From assembly GCA_037200525.1 (NCBI GenBank), contig JBBCGG010000001.1:397526-461525 (forward strand): DNA of 64,000 nucleotides, in the 5' to 3' direction. Below, piece by piece: positions 1 to 8,065 of this stretch. Under the pieces are notes generated by a model. That model ran no database searches and was not told where the DNA came from. It worked only from the letters and a program-made list of their open reading frames with translations. Position 1 is the stretch's first letter. Every line of letters starts with the position of its first letter. The DNA comes from Methylocella sp. GTDB taxonomy: Bacteria; Pseudomonadota; Alphaproteobacteria; Rhizobiales; Beijerinckiaceae. A program made the position numbers and the translations under genes.

Positions 1-142
1 GGAATGAGATCGGAGGGGGACGAACATCCCCGAACCAGAAGACGAGGTAGATGCCGAAGCCGAGCGCCTTCCGCGTTTGCGACGAAGCGCTCGGGTTGGG
101 CTGACAGACCAAGGTTCGGTCGGTCGGATGAGCGGTGAAGCG

Positions 143-1477
143 CTATTGAAGAGCGGTGTCTTCAGTCGTAGTGCCGGCGTCGAGCAGCCGCAGTCTCTGA
201 GACACCCCACGTTTTACGGAATCTGCGACTGCCTCCGGAAACCAAGTAGGCAAGGTTTCGATGACGGCGTCGATCGTCTTGACAGCGTGAGCGGCGAGAT
301 CGTCGAAGATCGCCTGAACGAGCGAATTTGCGACGCCCGAACTCCCTGCGGTTTGCATAAAATGGCGCGGCATGATCTCGGCGACCGCATAGTGGTGGCT
401 TTTGCCAACCGACATCGCGAGCTTGAATTTGTTACGTCGGATATGGTTGGCGTCGAGGCTCGGTTGCGCCGTCAGGACATCGTAGAGCGGCGTCATTGAA
501 AACCGTCCGCCCGGCCCCAGAAAGACGCTGAAATTCTTAGCGTGGCCGTCCGTCGCGCCGATCAACCAGAACACGATATTGGCTCGCAGGAACGCAGCGA
601 TATCCGCGACGGGCCGGTCGCTGCCCTTTAGAAGCTCCACAATATCGCGCACCCCCGGCCCGCCATCGGACTGGTATTTCTTGGTCGATGGAATCGACAG
701 CGCCTGGCATGTATCTTCCTGTGGCCGGCGCAGCAGGCGACCGTCCTTTGTCCAGAGTCGATCGAAGCGTTCGACGACCAACGTGCGACGGTCGCCGAAA
801 TCCGCAATCTCGGCGGTGGCAGTCGGCACGCCGAGAGCGGCGAGCAGCTTCAGGCAGAGATATTCGTTTTCGACGCTGTTCGACAGGTCGATGCCGTTCG
901 GCAGCGTGCCGATTTGCGGTTTCAGGATATGCGTAGTGGCGGTGGTACCCGTGGGTTTGAACCACTGGCCGTCCTTGCGCAGCAGTGCGGTTTTTTCCTG
1001 TGCGCCTGCGAGCGAAATCCGGAAGTCTTCGTCCTCGCCCATTCCAAGCGGGGCCGACGAGAGGTTTTTGATGATGTCGGCGATGTCGTCTTCGGAGATC
1101 GCTTTGCCGTCGGCGCTGCCGACGACACCGGGATCGACGCCGTTCGGTAGAAACTGGAGCGCGCCGACACAGTCATGTCCGAGTGCGGTCAGCAGGCTGT
1201 AGGCATCCGTGCCCTCTGCGCCGACGCGTTCCGCGACACGCTTTCTGATCGGATCGCTGTCGGGCAGCAGGTTATCGAAGACATTGATGACGGGCGTGCC
1301 GATATATCGATCCTCGCGCAGCGGAAGCGACAGGGAAATCGGGAAGGTCGAGTCCCACGCGAGCCAGTCAGCTTCGTACCGGAAGTCTATCGCGCCGGTA
1401 GCCTCTCGCCGCAGCACGCCAACAAGACGGCCATTCAGGAAAACATTCAGTGGGACGTGCGCCCGCGTCCGTCCCAT
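143..1477 (-). CDS. hipA: HipA-type serine/threonine kinase toxin
   Basis: This is a 444-residue HipA-family kinase, the family's usual length. HipA toxins phosphorylate glutamyl-tRNA synthetase or related targets and induce growth arrest; HipB neutralises them. Visible motifs are the activation-loop segment SLAGAQEKTALL, with the likely autophosphorylated serine at residue 155, the catalytic loop TDGHAKNF with Asp310 and Asn315, and the metal-binding LYDV with Asp333. All key kinase residues are present, so the toxin looks active. The start codon overlaps the hipB stop by one base (TGATG), which implies translational coupling. The target is inferred from the family and is not shown here. Confidence 0.93.
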   Translation of the reverse strand: MGRTRAHVPLNVFLNGRLVGVLRREATGAIDFRYEADWLAWDSTFPISLSLPLREDRYIGTPVINVFDNLLPDSDPIRKRVAERVGAEGTDAYSLLTALGHDCVGALQFLPNGVDPGVVGSADGKAISEDDIADIIKNLSSAPLGMGEDEDFRISLAGAQEKTALLRKDGQWFKPTGTTATTHILKPQIGTLPNGIDLSNSVENEYLCLKLLAALGVPTATAEIADFGDRRTLVVERFDRLWTKDGRLLRRPQEDTCQALSIPSTKKYQSDGGPGVRDIVELLKGSDRPVADIAAFLRANIVFWLIGATDGHAKNFSVFLGPGGRFSMTPLYDVLTAQPSLDANHIRRNKFKLAMSVGKSHHYAVAEIMPRHFMQTAGSSGVANSLVQAIFDDLAAHAVKTIDAVIETLPTWFPEAVADSVKRGVSQRLRLLDAGTTTEDTALQ

Positions 1478-1731
1478 CAGAACAGGTCCTCGATGTCGGC
1501 GGCACTCCCCTGACTGCGCGGCCTGACGACCAGTTCGAGGTTGAGGGCAGAGAGGGCTTCCATCAGGGTGTGCAACTGCACGGCAGGCTCTCCGGCTTCC
1601 AACCGTGAGAGCGTGCCTTGTCGCAGGTGGATTTGCTCGCCCACTGCGCCTTGCGTTCGTCCGGCCTTCTTACGGGCACGGCGCAGGATTGCGCCAAGCT
1701 GTTTTTCCGTGCGGGCAATCTGTTCGGTCAT
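1477..1731 (-). CDS. hipB: HipB-type XRE antitoxin and autorepressor
   Basis: This is an 84-residue helix-turn-helix protein of the XRE class, the antitoxin partner of HipA. The HTH spans about residues 15-65 (LGAILRRARK through LSRLEAGEP). A longer reading frame extends upstream to 1803, but the ATG at 1731 has a strong GGAGG Shine-Dalgarno at 1738-1742, six bases ahead. The upstream extension would run through the operators, so 1731 is chosen. HipB proteins bind DNA as dimers and repress their own operon, alone and with HipA; the operator array just upstream supports that here. Confidence 0.9.
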   Translation of the reverse strand: MTEQIARTEKQLGAILRRARKKAGRTQGAVGEQIHLRQGTLSRLEAGEPAVQLHTLMEALSALNLELVVRPRSQGSAADIEDLF

Positions 1732-1749
1732 GGTAAACCTCCGCATACA

Positions 1750-1850
1750 ACTATACGCGAGCCCGTATAAAAAATCAATATACGTAAATGCGTTTAAAAA
1801 CAAAATATACGCATAAGCGCTTAAAGGTGATTTATACGTGATCGCGTATA
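1750..1850 (-). promoter_or_regulatory. hipBA promoter with four 27-bp-spaced operators
   Basis: Four 18-bp dyads of form TATACG-N6-CGTATA start at 1752, 1779, 1806 and 1833, exactly 27 bp apart. The first and fourth are perfect; the second and third have changes only in the right arm (CGTTTA, CGCTTA). A sigma-70-like promoter reads toward hipB: -35 TTGATT at 1778-1773, a 17-bp spacer, and -10 TATAGT at 1755-1750. The first dyad covers the -10 and spacer. The predicted transcript starts near 1743, right at the ribosome-binding site. By analogy with E. coli hipBA, which also has multiple operators, this is the HipB autoregulation site. Confidence 0.85.
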
Positions 1851-1922
1851 AATTAAGGAAAGCAAATTACATTGCTTCCTTGTTGCGGAGATTGGCGAAA
1901 TAGCCATTATGGACAGAAATCT

Positions 1923-2036
1923 ATGGTGGACCAGGCGATGAAGACCATGTCGGCCAAGGACGCCAGGAATGCCTTCGGCATACTGATCGACATTGCGCGT
2001 GCGGGGCCGGTGACGATTAGGCTCAGGACCTATTAA
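1923..2036 (+). pseudogene. Phd/YefM-type antitoxin, 3' end lost at IS5 junction
   Basis: The reading frame gives about 32 residues typical of a Phd-family antitoxin N-terminus (MSAKDARNAFG, then LIDIARAGPVTI). It then enters the left inverted repeat of the IS5-family element at 2020 and stops at 2036 after a few IS-encoded residues. Phd/YefM antitoxins are normally about 80 residues, so roughly 50 residues and any partner toxin are missing. The start could be the ATG at 1923 or 1938. No rest of the gene lies on the far side of the IS, so this is a truncation and not a simple insertion. Confidence 0.72.
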
Positions 2037-2852
2037 ATTTGCCTGAGATGTGATTCCTGGTCTCCGCATGGGGAGGCTGGGATGAGTGATTTGTTTTTGT
2101 TGGGCGAGCGGCAGATGGCGCGGCTTGCGCCGCATTTTCCTCTGTCGCATGGCGTTCCGCGGGTTGACGACCGTCGGGTGGTCAGCGGAATCGTCTATGT
2201 GATCCGCAACGGCCTGCAATGGAAAGATGCGCCCAAGGATTACGGGCCGCACAAGACGCTTTACAATCGCTTCATCCGCTGGAGCCGGCTCGGCGTCTTC
2301 GACCGCATATTCGCCGCGCTCGCTGGCGAAGGTCCAAAGCCCGAGCGCATCATGATCGACGCCACGCATCTGAAGGCGCATCGCACAGCGGCGAGCCTGC
2401 TCAAAAAGGGGCTCTTCCCCGCCGTATCGGGCGCACGAAAGGCGGACTGAACTCGAAGCTCCACGTCGTTTGCGACGGCGCCGGCAAGCCCCTCGTCATG
2501 TTGCTCTCGGAGGGCCAGATGAGCGACCACAAGGGCGCGCGGCTGATGCTCAAGGCTTTACCGCCCGCTTCAATGTTGATCGCCGACAGGGGCTACGACA
2601 GCAACTGGTTCCGCGCCGCGCTGAAGGCCAGGGGCGTCGAGCCCTGCATCCCGCCAACCAGAAGCCGCAAGCTTCCCATTGCCTATGACAAGACGCTCTA
2701 CCGCCAGCGTCACAAAATCGAGAACATGTTCGCCAAGCTCAAGGACTGGCGGCGCATCGCAACCCGCTATGATCGATGCGCCCACACCTTCTTCTCCGCC
2801 ATCTGCATCGCAGCCGCCGTCCTCTTCTATCTCAATCAATGAGTCCTGAGCC
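2020..2852 (+). mobile_element. IS5-family (IS427-like) element, complete, 833 bp
   Basis: The ends are imperfect inverted repeats: GGCTCAGGACCTATT on the left matches GGCTCAGGACTCATT read from the right end. A TA dinucleotide flanks both sides (2018-2019 and 2853-2854), the usual 2-bp target of this IS group. The element carries a two-frame transposase. The left flank is a Phd antitoxin fragment and the right flank an hsdM fragment, so an adjacent deletion probably accompanied or followed insertion. Confidence 0.88.
2082..2842 (+). CDS. IS5-family transposase, two frames joined by frameshift
   Basis: The first frame (2082-2450) encodes the DUF4096-type N-terminus and first catalytic aspartate (MIDATHLKAH). 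The second frame, read to 2842, carries the remaining DDE parts (IADRGYDS; the IENMFAKLKDWRR motif with the catalytic Glu). The frames overlap at an A5G4 run at 2403-2411, a plausible slippage site; IS427-group elements commonly make a fused protein this way. An AG-rich ribosome-binding site (GGGGAGG) precedes the ATG. No stop codon or deletion damages either part. Confidence 0.87.
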
Positions 2853-2853
2853 T

Positions 2854-3231
2854 AGCCCGTGGACGAAGGAAGTTTGGTACTACGACTACCGCACCAACGT
2901 GCATCACACACTAAAGAAGAAGACGATGCGGTTCGAAGAACTGGTGGACTTTGTAACCTGCTACAACCCCGCCAACCGTCATGAACGCAAGGCGACGTTG
3001 GATCCGGAAACGAACCCGGACGGACGGTGGCGGAAGTTCAACTACGACGCACTGACTACGCGCGATAAGACCAGTCTTGATGTCTTTTGGCTGAAGGACA
3101 AGAGTCTCACCGACCTCGACAATTTGCCGGAGCCGGACGATCTTGCTGCGGAGATCATTGAGAATCTCGAGGCTGGGCTTGATAGCTTCCGGGCGGTTCT
3201 CGCGTCACTTTTCAACAAGAACGTGGCTTAG
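2854..3231 (+). pseudogene. hsdM: hsdM remnant: 3' end of a type I restriction methylase
   Basis: The open frame entering from the right end of the IS encodes 125 residues that match the C-terminus of type I N6-adenine methylases (PWTKEVWYYDYRTN, CYNPANRH, SLDVFWLKDKSL, LDNLPEPDDLA). The catalytic NPPF and SAM-binding motifs would lie about 350 residues upstream and are absent. No hsdS or hsdR follows. It is therefore a scar of a deleted type I restriction system. Function is lost; the assignment rests on recognising the family's C-terminal sequence. Confidence 0.8.
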
Positions 3232-3304
3232 GTCATGGTCATTTTCTGTGAGCGTCGTCGATCGGTCCCCATGTCCGGTTTCGTTATCGAGAAACAGCTG
3301 GATT

Positions 3305-4417
3305 ATGCTTGGGGCACTGAATGATCCCGATGCCGATCTCAAGGAAATCAAGCCACCTTCACCGGTCGTTGTGTCAAGTGCCGAGCACGTGCAGTCGGGG
3401 CTCCCACTCCCCAAATCAGTCCGTGTGCGAACGTTTTCGCCGGCGGAATGGGAGGTGTTCATTGAAGAATGGGCCACATCGTTGGGGAGTGCTTATGTCA
3501 AGGTTCGCCGCTTCAGCGGACCTGGTGACCTTGGTGTCGATATCGCCGGCTTTGCAGACAAAAAAGGCTTTCATGGCGTTTGGGACAATTATCAGTGCAA
3601 ACACTACGGCCATCCACTCAGGCCGAGCGACGTCTGGGTGGAGCTCGGCAAGGTCATCTACTATTCGCACAAGGGGGAGTACGTCCCTCCTCGGAGCTAT
3701 TTTTTCGTTTGCGCGCAGGGGATCGGGACGACCCTGGAGAAGCTGCTAAGTCACGCCACGAAACTGAAGGAAGCGGCAAGGGAGAATTGGGAAAAAAATT
3801 GTCGCGCTGACATCACCGACACCTGTCAGGTGCTGTTGGAAGGAGCTTTGCTCTCCCACTTCGAGAGGTTCGACTTCTCGATCTTTTCATCCAAGTCGCT
3901 TTTGGAACTGATAGAGGCGCATGGTCGTACAGGCTACCATGCTGTGCGCTTTGGAGGTGGCTTAGGACCAAGGCCGGCGACGGCTCTTCCACCTGTTGAT
4001 CCCCATCCTGACGAAAGCCGTTACCTCAGGCAGCTCCTTGACGCGTACGGCCACCATCTCGGCGCAACTCTAAGCTCTGCTGACGACCTGCGATCGCACG
4101 GCGCGCTGACGAAGGACTTCCTTCGGCAACGTGAACGTTTCTATCACGCGGAGTCGCTGAAGAATTTCGCTCGCGACACCGTCCCCGAAGGTACCTTCGC
4201 CGATCTTCAGAATGAAATCTTCCACGGCGTGATCGACCTTTGCGAGGGCAATCACGCAAACGGCTTCGAACGCATGAAGGCCACCGTTGCTCATGCAGCG
4301 AACGTCGCCGGCACATCAAATCCCCTTGCTCCGGCGACAAAGACACAGGATAGGCAGGGAATCTGCCACCAGCTGGCCAATGACGACAGACTAATTTGGG
4401 TGCCCGAGCGTGAGTGA
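3305..4417 (+). CDS. ABC-3C system effector with Mrr-like nuclease domain
   Basis: This 370-residue protein is probably the effector of an ABC-three-component conflict system. Residues 45-110 form a PD-(D/E)XK-like core: a glutamate-bearing helix, then GPGDLGVD with Asp75 and Asp79, then YQCK with Gln97 and Lys99. That is the layout of Mrr-type restriction nucleases. The remaining about 250 residues have no motif I recognise and would be the ABC-3C-specific C-terminal region. The ATG at 3305 is chosen because earlier in-frame starts lie inside the hsdM remnant; its ribosome-binding site is weak. The gene overlaps the next by 8 bp. Nuclease activity is inferred. Confidence 0.72.
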   Translation: MLGALNDPDADLKEIKPPSPVVVSSAEHVQSGLPLPKSVRVRTFSPAEWEVFIEEWATSLGSAYVKVRRFSGPGDLGVDIAGFADKKGFHGVWDNYQCKHYGHPLRPSDVWVELGKVIYYSHKGEYVPPRSYFFVCAQGIGTTLEKLLSHATKLKEAARENWEKNCRADITDTCQVLLEGALLSHFERFDFSIFSSKSLLELIEAHGRTGYHAVRFGGGLGPRPATALPPVDPHPDESRYLRQLLDAYGHHLGATLSSADDLRSHGALTKDFLRQRERFYHAESLKNFARDTVPEGTFADLQNEIFHGVIDLCEGNHANGFERMKATVAHAANVAGTSNPLAPATKTQDRQGICHQLANDDRLIWVPERE

Positions 4418-4901
4418 GCGAGTGGCTTCCAACCCTTTTAACAGCCCTTTGGAAACTGGCGTACGTTCGCTCGCCACTCTTGTGGCCGCTTTTCCGACCG
4501 CGTTCGACATTCAACGCCTGGTCGAAATGGACTACCTTGTCGTGCACTCAGGTGATGCTGGCGGCCCAGAAAGCCTCCACGCACCGCTGCCCCTCCGCGC
4601 CGGTGAGCTGTTGGTTCGGCGTGGACTTATAGAGTCCGGCTTGCGTCTGATGATGAGCCGCTCCCTTGTCGGAAGGTTAACTACCGCAGAAGGCATTACC
4701 TACATCGCGGGAGAGTCAGCTGCGCCATTTATGGCGTTGTTGACCTCCGATTACATCAGTGTGCTGAAGGTTCGAGCTGAGTGGGCCGTGAATAGGTTCC
4801 GCGACGTTCCGACAGACGAAATACGACAGATCACCCACCGGTTATTCGAGGTATGGTCTAGTCAGTTCCAGCCCATTCAGACAGTGGGATTTCGCCGATG
4901 A
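4410..4901 (+). CDS. ABC-3C middle component
   Basis: This 163-residue soluble protein sits between the effector and the ATPase, with overlaps on both sides (8 bp upstream; ATGA downstream). It starts with GTG. Its size, position and the pattern LVRRGLIESGLRLMMSRSLVGR fit the small middle component of ABC-3C systems, thought to bridge effector and ATPase. No catalytic motif is visible. The middle-component assignment depends on operon context more than on a diagnostic motif. Confidence 0.65.
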   Translation: MSERVASNPFNSPLETGVRSLATLVAAFPTAFDIQRLVEMDYLVVHSGDAGGPESLHAPLPLRAGELLVRRGLIESGLRLMMSRSLVGRLTTAEGITYIAGESAAPFMALLTSDYISVLKVRAEWAVNRFRDVPTDEIRQITHRLFEVWSSQFQPIQTVGFRR

Positions 4902-6730
4902 CGGACACGTACCTGCAGCTACGCAGGATCGCATTCATTGGCCCCAAGAAAACCTCTGAGGTTCAGTTCTCTGCGGGGTTGAATGTAATCTGCGGGGCTT
5001 CAGATACTGGAAAATCGTTTCTCGCTGAGACCATCGACTACATGTTGGGAGGATCCACGCTTAGGGAAATCCCAGAACGGATTCCATATGCCGAGATCGC
5101 CTTAGACCTCGCCACGATGGGCGGGGAGACGTGGCGGCTTCAGCGGGCAACTGCTGGGGGCGAGTTCAGGTTGTCGAGTCTTAATGAAGACGCGACTGCG
5201 CCAGCCATAGTGCTGAAACAGAGTCATGCGCACGAAAGGACAGACAATGTTTCAGGTTTCCTACTCGACAAGATCGGTTTACTTGGTCGACGTATTCTCA
5301 AGAGCGGATCGAAAGGCACCACGCAGAGCCTCAGTTTCCGCAATTTAGCTCGCCTCGTTATTGTCCAAGAGGGCGAAATCCAGCAGCGCGGATCACCCTT
5401 CTGGGGCGGCCAATTCACATTGAAGACCCCTGAGCTTGCAACGACAAAGTTGCTACTGACCGGCATCGACGACTCAGCAGTTGTGACAGCAGGTACGTCG
5501 CCAGTACCCGACAGCTCTCAACAGATCGCCCTGATTGATGAACTAATCGCGGATCTCACAACCGGTATAGCGGACGTGGGCACCGAAGAGAGTGCGCTCA
5601 TTGATCAGCTGTCTAAACTCCTTGAGACGATCGAATCGGAGAGAGAAGGCCTTGAGGTCGCGCAATCAGAATTGAACGAGAGACTGATCGCGCGGAGAGC
5701 ATTACTTGGCGAGCATGAAGCGATCGACGGCCGTATCGCCGAGATCGGTGAGTTGCTCGCCCGTTTCGTGCTTCTAGGAGAGCATTATCTCATCGATGTA
5801 CGCCGGCTTTCCGCTATTCAGGAAAGCGGTTCGATGTTTTCTTATCTTGAACAGGCGACGTGCCCACTTTGCGGCGCGGCTCCCAACGAACAGCACATCG
5901 ATGAAAGCTGCGAGGGCGATGTCGAAGTTGTTGTCCGGGCCGCAACCGTTGAGATCGCAAAAATTCAGCGCCTTCAGCGAGAGCTTACCGGTACTGTCGT
6001 GGAACTGGAAGCTGAGGCGCGTCAACTAGCGATAGGTTCTCAAGAGAAGGAAGCGGAATTCACCCGGCTCGATGCTGCCGTTCGAGAGACTCTTTCCCCG
6101 CGGGTAGGAGAGGCTAGAGCCGCATTCTCTTCATTAATTGAGACGCGCTCGCGAGTTCAGAGAGGTCTCGACCTTTTCGATCGCGTTCGAAAGTTGGAGG
6201 GGAGAAAGCAAACGCTAGTGGACGCAGAAGATACCGCTCAAGACAAGCTGCAGGTTACAGTAGGGCTTCCAGAAGCGGTCGCTCATGCACTTTCGCTCAA
6301 GATAGAAACCATTCTTCGCGCTTGGAACTTTCCTGGCGAATGTCACGTGCATTACGACAAGTCCGCGAGTGATTTTGTTATTGATGGCAAGCCACGGGGC
6401 AGTCGCGGAAAGGGGCTCCGCGCAATTACGCACGCAGCTGTCTCAATCGGTCTCTTGGAGTTCTGTCAGGAACACACCCTCCCGCATCCCGGCTTTGTAG
6501 TTCTCGACTCACCATTGCTTGCTTATTTTAAGCCGGAAGGGGATGAGGATATCGCACTTCGCGGAACTGATTTGAAGGAGCGCTTCTATGACTATCTCGT
6601 AGCACATCATAAACAGAATAGTCAGGTCATCATCATCGAGAATCAACACCCGCCCGCCTCCGTCGAGCGGCAGATATCGATGACAGTTTTCACCGGCAAC
6701 CCTTCCGAGGGACGGTTCGGTTTTCTCTGA
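4898..6730 (+). CDS. SMC/Rad50-like ABC ATPase of the ABC-3C system
   Basis: This 610-residue ATPase has an N-terminal Walker A (GASDTGKS, residues 33-40), a central coiled coil of about 200 residues on each side of a CPLC motif (Cys322, Cys325), and a C-terminal Walker B (VVLDSP, near residue 535) preceded by a signature-like SRGKGLR segment. The CPLC at the coiled-coil apex resembles a Rad50 zinc hook. In ABC-3C systems such ATPases are thought to sense foreign nucleic acid and gate the effector. The ATGA overlap with the middle component shows one transcription unit. All ATPase motifs are intact. Confidence 0.8.
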   Translation: MTDTYLQLRRIAFIGPKKTSEVQFSAGLNVICGASDTGKSFLAETIDYMLGGSTLREIPERIPYAEIALDLATMGGETWRLQRATAGGEFRLSSLNEDATAPAIVLKQSHAHERTDNVSGFLLDKIGLLGRRILKSGSKGTTQSLSFRNLARLVIVQEGEIQQRGSPFWGGQFTLKTPELATTKLLLTGIDDSAVVTAGTSPVPDSSQQIALIDELIADLTTGIADVGTEESALIDQLSKLLETIESEREGLEVAQSELNERLIARRALLGEHEAIDGRIAEIGELLARFVLLGEHYLIDVRRLSAIQESGSMFSYLEQATCPLCGAAPNEQHIDESCEGDVEVVVRAATVEIAKIQRLQRELTGTVVELEAEARQLAIGSQEKEAEFTRLDAAVRETLSPRVGEARAAFSSLIETRSRVQRGLDLFDRVRKLEGRKQTLVDAEDTAQDKLQVTVGLPEAVAHALSLKIETILRAWNFPGECHVHYDKSASDFVIDGKPRGSRGKGLRAITHAAVSIGLLEFCQEHTLPHPGFVVLDSPLLAYFKPEGDEDIALRGTDLKERFYDYLVAHHKQNSQVIIIENQHPPASVERQISMTVFTGNPSEGRFGFL

Positions 6731-7196
6731 ACCCCGAGTGCGTATGCGCCTGGCAACGAGGCCGTAACCCGCTGCACGATAGGATGGATGACGAACGACC
6801 GCGAATTATGTGGGTGGGTGGCACAATTTCATCAGGTCAAATTTCAGTCCTTTGGCGCTCCAAATTGTTTGCCGGTCCAGTCTCGAGGACACTCAGACAT
6901 CTCAGAAATTATATAGCGCAAACAATCACATAAGAGTGCCCAGTTTCATCCTGTCCTTCAGGCGCTTGCGCGCGATGTAGCCCGCATCAAGGAAGGCTTG
7001 CAGGTTTGATGCGCCGAGGAGGGAGTTGGCACAGAAAAATCAAATTTCCGATCGGTGTTGCCCCGGTGTTCCTCTGACAGATTTTCGAGGAAGCTCAAAA
7101 AAAGGCAGCTTATACCTCGTCATCGAGAAACTGACTCACGAGGGGTTTTCAACCGGCAGCGGCGTGATTCACCATGGCGAACAATGGAGAGTCGCC
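6731..7196. other. 466-bp gap with a dispersed repeat and an IS630 left flank
   Basis: No gene is supported here. Bases 6905-6955 hold the first copy of a repeat also found near 15,340 and 17,900. The last part probably contains the unresolved left end of the IS630 element. An open frame from 7026 is only the upstream extension of the transposase frame. Confidence 0.6.
6905..6955 (+). repeat. Dispersed repeat, copy A
   Basis: The shared core is ACAAT-ACATA followed by GTGCCCAGTTTCAT. The same order and orientation recur at 15335-15393 and 17899-17960. Copy A shares less flanking sequence than the other two, which also share GGGCGCGCCAA. Confidence 0.7.
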
Positions 7197-7719
7197 ATGG
7201 CCGCCCCGGTTGTCCTTCGAGCGGATTTTGATGGGTTGCAGCTTCGCATGCTGGCGAAGCAGACCAAGGATGCCGCGTTTGCCCGTCGAATGCTGGCGCT
7301 TGCCGAGATTTACGACGGCGGCTTGCGCGGCATGCAGCCCGCATCGGCGGTGTCGGCCTGCAGACCATTCGCGATTGGGTCCTTCGCTTCAACACCAAGG
7401 GTCCCGACGGCTTGAAGGACGGCAAGGCGCCTGGCCAGCCTTCCAGGCTGAAGGACGAGCACCGGCGCGCGCTCGTTCAGATGGTAGAGGCAGGCCCAAA
7501 CCCGGCCATCCATGGCATCGTGCGCTGGCGGCTGATTGACCTGGCGCAGCGGATCTTCGAGGACTATCGCATCTCGGTGACGAAGCAGATCCTGAGCCGG
7601 GAACTGCGCGCCCTGGGTTATCGCAAGCTCTCAGCCCGGCCGCGCCATCACGCCCAGGACGCGGCTGCGGTGGTCGCTTTTAAAAAGACTTCTCCGCCGT
7701 CGTGGAGGCCGTCGCCGAG
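7197..7719 (+). pseudogene. IS630-family transposase, 5' part only, frameshifted
   Basis: The ATG at 7197 begins a typical IS630 helix-turn-helix N-terminus (MAAPVVLRADFDG, then LAEIYDGG). The frame shifts near 7340 and the rest continues in another frame (GVGLQTIRDWVLRFN through SARPRHHAQ), with a further shift near 7690. The frame is cut at 7720 by the left end of an IS3 element, so the DDE catalytic half is missing. Full-length members are about 340 residues. This copy cannot make transposase. Confidence 0.82.
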
Positions 7720-7786
7720 TGGTCTGCCCCCTGAAAAGTGATCCTCCGTGAAGTATGGGCTTATGAGCCTGATGGAGGACTGCGCA

Positions 7787-8065
7787 ATGCCGAGGAAAAG
7801 ACACAAGGCGGAAGAGATCGTCGCGAAGCTACGGCAAGTCGAAGTGCTTAGCGCGCAAGGGCGACCGGTCGCGGAGGCGATCCGCTCGATAGGGGTGACG
7901 GAAGTTACATACTATCGATGGCGGTCGGAATACGGCGGCCTGAAGGGCGATCAGGTGAAGCGGCTGAAGGAGCTGGAGGCGGAGAATACGCGGCTCCGTC
8001 GAGCGGTGTCCGATTTGACGCTTGAGAAGCTGATCCTGAAAGAGGCTGCCTCGGGAAACTTCTGA
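7787..8065 (+). CDS. IS3-family orfA (HTH and leucine zipper)
   Basis: OrfA supplies the DNA-binding part of the IS3 transposase. It encodes 92 residues with an N-terminal helix-turn-helix (EEIVAKLRQVE, TYYRWRSEYGGL) and a C-terminal zipper (RLKELEAENTRLRR). The ATG at 7787 is chosen over upstream in-frame starts because a GGAGGA ribosome-binding site lies about 8 bases before it. It ends in ASGNF-stop, where orfB continues in the -1 frame. Confidence 0.85.
   Translation: MPRKRHKAEEIVAKLRQVEVLSAQGRPVAEAIRSIGVTEVTYYRWRSEYGGLKGDQVKRLKELEAENTRLRRAVSDLTLEKLILKEAASGNF

Noticed and set aside
1-142. In-frame extension past the hipA stop with a GIYLVFWFGD-like segment on the minus strand
   Set aside because: No start codon or ribosome-binding site is visible and it runs off the window edge. 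It may be the tail of a lost gene, but the support is too thin to annotate.
579-1202. Long plus-strand frame inside hipA
   Set aside because: It is antisense to a clear HipA kinase, arginine/serine-rich in the way of GC-rich shadow frames, and has no family match.
1752-1850. Regular 27-bp repeats as a CRISPR array
   Set aside because: The repeats are 18-bp dyads with 9-bp gaps lying over a promoter; the spacing is far too short for CRISPR spacers.
2018-2854. TA on both sides of IS5 element 1 as proof of a simple insertion
   Set aside because: The flanks belong to two unrelated genes and TA is too short to be decisive; a deletion must also have occurred.
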